From Vallitaleaceae bacterium (GTDB lineage: Bacteria > Bacillota > Clostridia > Lachnospirales > Vallitaleaceae), in contig JANQFZ010000049.1 of NCBI GenBank assembly GCA_028277605.1, forward strand, positions 1 through 64,000: a stretch of 64,000 nt of DNA, read 5' to 3'. Positions 61,262 to 64,000 of the stretch are shown piece by piece. Under the pieces are notes generated by a model. That model made no database searches, was not told the DNA's origin, and was given only the letters and a program-made list of their open reading frames with translations. Position numbers and translations under genes: made by a program. Position 1 is the first letter of the stretch, and every line of letters starts with the position of its first letter.

Positions 61262-62134
61262 GTGATAGAACAATTGTTGAATGGTTTAGCACTGGGAATG
61301 GTTTATGCTCTAATTGCAGTTGGATATTCATTAGTTTTTGGTGTTCTACGACTTGTTAATTTCTCTCATGGATCGGTTTATGCTTTTGGTGCTCATATGG
61401 CGTTGTTTTTTGTGGGATTGCAATTCGGAGTCATACCAGCTATTGTTTTTAGTATTATTTTAACTGGTATCTTAGATATTTTGATTGATAAATTCTCTTT
61501 AGCGCCATTGCGTAAGAAAAAATCCAAAGGTATAGCTGCTTTAATTACAACCATAGGTATAGCCTATATCATCCAAAACTTATTAATGATATTTTTTGGC
61601 AGTCAAACAAAGCCTTTTCCTGCAATATTCGATTATGGTTATGTGACAGTATTAGGAATAAGTATAAAAAGTACACAGCTGTTTATTTTAGTTGTATCCT
61701 TAATCTTATTGGCTATACTGACCTATGTTGTTAAATTTACAAAAATAGGACTTTCTATGAGAGCAGTTGAGCAAAATCAAAAAGCAGCAAGCTTAATGGG
61801 AATCAATGTAAACTCGGTGATTCGATTTACATTTTTCTTGGGTGGAGCTTCTGCTGCCATTGCAGGCTCACTGATTAGCGGTTATTACCAAGTGGTTTAT
61901 CCAAACATGGGATTTTTAGCTGGACTAAAAGCATTTTCAGCTGCTGTTCTAGGTGGTATAGGTGTGTTATATGGTTCCATTGTTGGAGGGTTAGTGGTTG
62001 GTGTTTCTGAAAGCTATGCAGCAGCACTATTGGGTGGCTCATATAGAGATGCGGTAGCGTTTATTATCTTAATTATTGTATTACTCTTTAAACCAACAGG
62101 TTTGTTTGGTAAAAAAGATATAACAAAGGTATAA
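61262..62134 (+). CDS. livH: Branched-chain amino acid ABC transporter permease LivH
   Basis: The 290-residue membrane protein has about eight helices and motifs GLALGMVYALIAVGYSLVFG, LRLVNFSHGSVYAFGA and LGGIGVLYGSIVGG of LivH. GTG 61262 is the start since TTAAGGAGG lies 8 bases before it; an ATG at 61241 lies upstream of that site and is unlikely. LivM follows. Confidence 0.94.
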   Translation: MIEQLLNGLALGMVYALIAVGYSLVFGVLRLVNFSHGSVYAFGAHMALFFVGLQFGVIPAIVFSIILTGILDILIDKFSLAPLRKKKSKGIAALITTIGIAYIIQNLLMIFFGSQTKPFPAIFDYGYVTVLGISIKSTQLFILVVSLILLAILTYVVKFTKIGLSMRAVEQNQKAASLMGINVNSVIRFTFFLGGASAAIAGSLISGYYQVVYPNMGFLAGLKAFSAAVLGGIGVLYGSIVGGLVVGVSESYAAALLGGSYRDAVAFIILIIVLLFKPTGLFGKKDITKV

Positions 62135-62147
62135 GGATGGTGTAAGG

Positions 62148-63230
62148 ATGGCAAAAAAATTAGCTTTAAAAAATAACACAATAGTGGATTGGATATCTAA
62201 ACTTAGAAATTATTATTACGCTCATAAAAAAGTATTTTTTATTGCACTAGCTGTTTTGATAGTATTGACGCCTTATATCAGTCCATCCCAGTACATACTT
62301 AGAATAATTATTATGGTTGGTATCTATACAATTCTAGCTTTAGCATTAGGATTGGTAACTGGCTATACAGGTCAAGTTTCTCTGGGACATGCCTCTTTCT
62401 ATGCTATAGGTGCTTATACATCTGCGTTATTAAGTACCCATTTTGGATTGAATTTCTTTATAACGGTACCTATTTCTGCAATAGTAGCTGCAATAGGAGG
62501 GCTGTTATTGGGATTACCTACCTTACGTCTATCTGGTACTTATTTAGCTATTGCTACATTAGGATTTTGTGAAGTCGTACGGATGATACTATTGAATTGG
62601 CAATCCGTTACCAATGGACCTTTAGGTGTATCTAAAATACCTAGACCCTCTATTTTTGGATATGAATTAACATTAGCGAATAATGGTCTTTATTATTTGA
62701 TGATTGTTCTACTCATACTTACGACTGCGTGTATGATAGCTATTGTTCGATCAAAAATGGGTCGAGCATTAAAAGCGATTAGAGAAGATGAATTGGCGGC
62801 AACCATGATGGGAATAAAAACGACTTATTATAAAGTCTTAGCTTTTGTTATATCTGCTTTCTTTTCTGGCTTAGCTGGTGCCTTCTATGCGCATTTAATA
62901 CGCTATATTGATCCAAATACTTTTGTTTTTGATACATCCATTATGATACTCAGTATTGTTATTTTAGGTGGTATGGGAACCATTAATGGTATGTTTCTGG
63001 GTTCAGCCCTCTTGGTTTCTTTTCCTGAAGTATTACGATTCTTACAAGAATATCGATTTGTCGTCTATGGTATTGTTTTAGTTATGATGATGAGATTTCG
63101 TCCTCAGGGCATTATGGGAGGGCAAAAGAAAAGTAATTACCAGTTTCCGAGTGGTACCATCATGAATAGGAATACCACACAAACTAAATTCTCGTTAAGT
63201 CAAGAAAATAGTGTAGAAGGAGGTGTATGA
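62148..63230 (+). CDS. livM: Branched-chain amino acid ABC transporter permease LivM
   Basis: The 360-residue membrane protein has about nine helices with TGYTGQVSLGHASFYAIGAY and LGGMGTINGMFLGS typical of LivM. It forms the membrane channel with LivH. The stop lies one base before the start of the ATPase gene. Confidence 0.94.
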   Translation: MAKKLALKNNTIVDWISKLRNYYYAHKKVFFIALAVLIVLTPYISPSQYILRIIIMVGIYTILALALGLVTGYTGQVSLGHASFYAIGAYTSALLSTHFGLNFFITVPISAIVAAIGGLLLGLPTLRLSGTYLAIATLGFCEVVRMILLNWQSVTNGPLGVSKIPRPSIFGYELTLANNGLYYLMIVLLILTTACMIAIVRSKMGRALKAIREDELAATMMGIKTTYYKVLAFVISAFFSGLAGAFYAHLIRYIDPNTFVFDTSIMILSIVILGGMGTINGMFLGSALLVSFPEVLRFLQEYRFVVYGIVLVMMMRFRPQGIMGGQKKSNYQFPSGTIMNRNTTQTKFSLSQENSVEGGV

Positions 63231-63231
63231 T

Positions 63232-63993
63232 ATGGCTTTTTTAGAAGTAAAGGGTGTTTCTAAACATTTCGGTGGACTTGCAGCTGTTGATAAGGTTTCT
63301 TTAGAAGTCAACCAAGGAGAAATCATTAGTGTTATAGGACCTAACGGTGCAGGAAAAACAACGCTTTTTAACATGCTGACGGGAGCTCATGCTTTGACTG
63401 AAGGAGAAATTATCTTTGATGGTGAACCTATCCATAATCATACACCTCAAGAAATTGTAGAAAAAGGTTTAGCAAGAACCTTTCAAAACATAAGATTATT
63501 TCCTGAGTTGAGAGTGATTGAAAATGTTTTGATAGGTATGCATATTCACACCCAATACAGCTTCTTAGATATACTCTTTAGAACAAAGAAGTTTAGAAAA
63601 ATAGAAGTAGAAAAACACCAAAGGGCAATTGACATTCTCGACTCTATAGGCTTGAAGCAGCAAGTGCATAATTATGCTGTTAATCTGCCCTATGGGGATC
63701 AACGAAGATTAGAAATAGCACGTGCCATTTCAACCAATGCAAAAATTCTGTTATTGGACGAACCAGCAGCTGGTATGAACCCACAGGAATCTGAGGAGCT
63801 GCTTGAGTTTATTAAGGAACTAAGAGATCAAGGCTATACCATTATACTCATTGAGCATGATATGAATGTTGTCATGAATATATCGGATAGAATTGTCGTT
63901 ATTGATTATGGCAAAAAAATAGCTGAAGGCTTGCCAGAAGATATTGCGACCAATAAGCGAGTGATTGAAGCTTATCTTGGAAGGAGTGAATAA
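63232..63993 (+). CDS. livG: Branched-chain amino acid ABC transporter ATP-binding protein LivG
   Basis: The 253-residue ATPase has Walker A GPNGAGKTT, the LivG-typical LARTFQNIRLFPEL Q-loop, signature LPYGDQRRLEIARA, Walker B LLLDEPAAGMNP and H-loop EHDMNVV. ATG 63232 follows AGAAGGAGGT. The operon continues with a second ATPase start two bases after this stop. Confidence 0.95.
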   Translation: MAFLEVKGVSKHFGGLAAVDKVSLEVNQGEIISVIGPNGAGKTTLFNMLTGAHALTEGEIIFDGEPIHNHTPQEIVEKGLARTFQNIRLFPELRVIENVLIGMHIHTQYSFLDILFRTKKFRKIEVEKHQRAIDILDSIGLKQQVHNYAVNLPYGDQRRLEIARAISTNAKILLLDEPAAGMNPQESEELLEFIKELRDQGYTIILIEHDMNVVMNISDRIVVIDYGKKIAEGLPEDIATNKRVIEAYLGRSE

Positions 63994-63995
63994 CG

Positions 63996-64000
63996 GTGCT
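63996..64000 (+). CDS. Start of a gene cut by the window end, probably livF
   Basis: After GGAAGGAGTGAATAAC a GTG at 63996 could open the second Liv ATPase, which usually follows livG. Only the first codon and two bases are in the window, so the identity comes from operon order alone. Confidence 0.35.

Overview
The window is AT-rich (about one third G+C by eye). It carries Gram-positive ribosome binding sites, sigma-A type promoters, lipoprotein signal peptides in place of periplasmic ones, and gene sets typical of Clostridia: a zapA-U32 peptidase pair, a FtsW/RodA-PBP pair, ACT-UPF0210, UPF0597/cysteine desulfidase and DUF4914. I read it as chromosome of an anaerobic Clostridia member, perhaps of the Lachnospirales or a relative; the genus cannot be fixed from sequence alone. 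No rRNA, CRISPR array or transposase gene is visible. One tRNA-Leu is present.

Region 1 (1-4762) holds two FAD-binding subunits of a molybdenum hydroxylase without their Mo or Fe-S partners, a YitT membrane protein, a Nudix hydrolase, and a lipoprotein gene broken by two frameshifts. Region 2 (4958-14827) is the most striking. A YesMN-type two-component system stands divergent to an AfuABC/FbpABC-like ABC transporter. This is followed by lacA, lacB, lacG and a class II tagatose/fructose-bisphosphate aldolase. This is the galactose-6-phosphate/tagatose pathway with the usual PTS importer replaced by an ABC transporter of a family that includes sugar-phosphate importers. I propose direct uptake of phosphorylated galactosides.

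Region 3 (15078-25347) contains a LacI regulator whose own promoter carries a 14-bp palindrome. The identical palindrome lies downstream of the promoter of an oligosaccharide ABC transporter plus intracellular GH30 glycosidase operon 5 kb away. Between them lie asd and a Fur-box controlled module (siderophore-type binding lipoprotein plus O-methyltransferase). That module is flanked by near-identical copies of the lacI terminator, which suggests an inserted cassette. Region 4 (25442-28638) has a DUF4914 PEPCK-like P-loop protein, an MpsC/DUF2294 protein, a candidate small RNA and a possible 47-residue membrane peptide.

Region 5 (28639-59873) is mostly housekeeping: ruvAB, a nucleotide-sugar epimerase, zapA, a U32 protein, FtsW/RodA with a PBP, Nudix, tRNA-Leu, an ECF sigma/anti-sigma pair, polA-coaE, a peptide-binding lipoprotein, an unusual FtsA-like ATPase with a long C-terminal extension, a diguanylate cyclase, an MBL hydrolase, ACT-UPF0210, pepD, tyrS, asnB and a cysteine desulfidase-family gene with an array of repeated operator-like sites. 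A 181-bp structured palindrome (MITE-like) lies between zapA and the U32 gene. Region 6 (60070-64000) is a branched-chain amino acid (Liv) ABC operon that runs off the end of the window.
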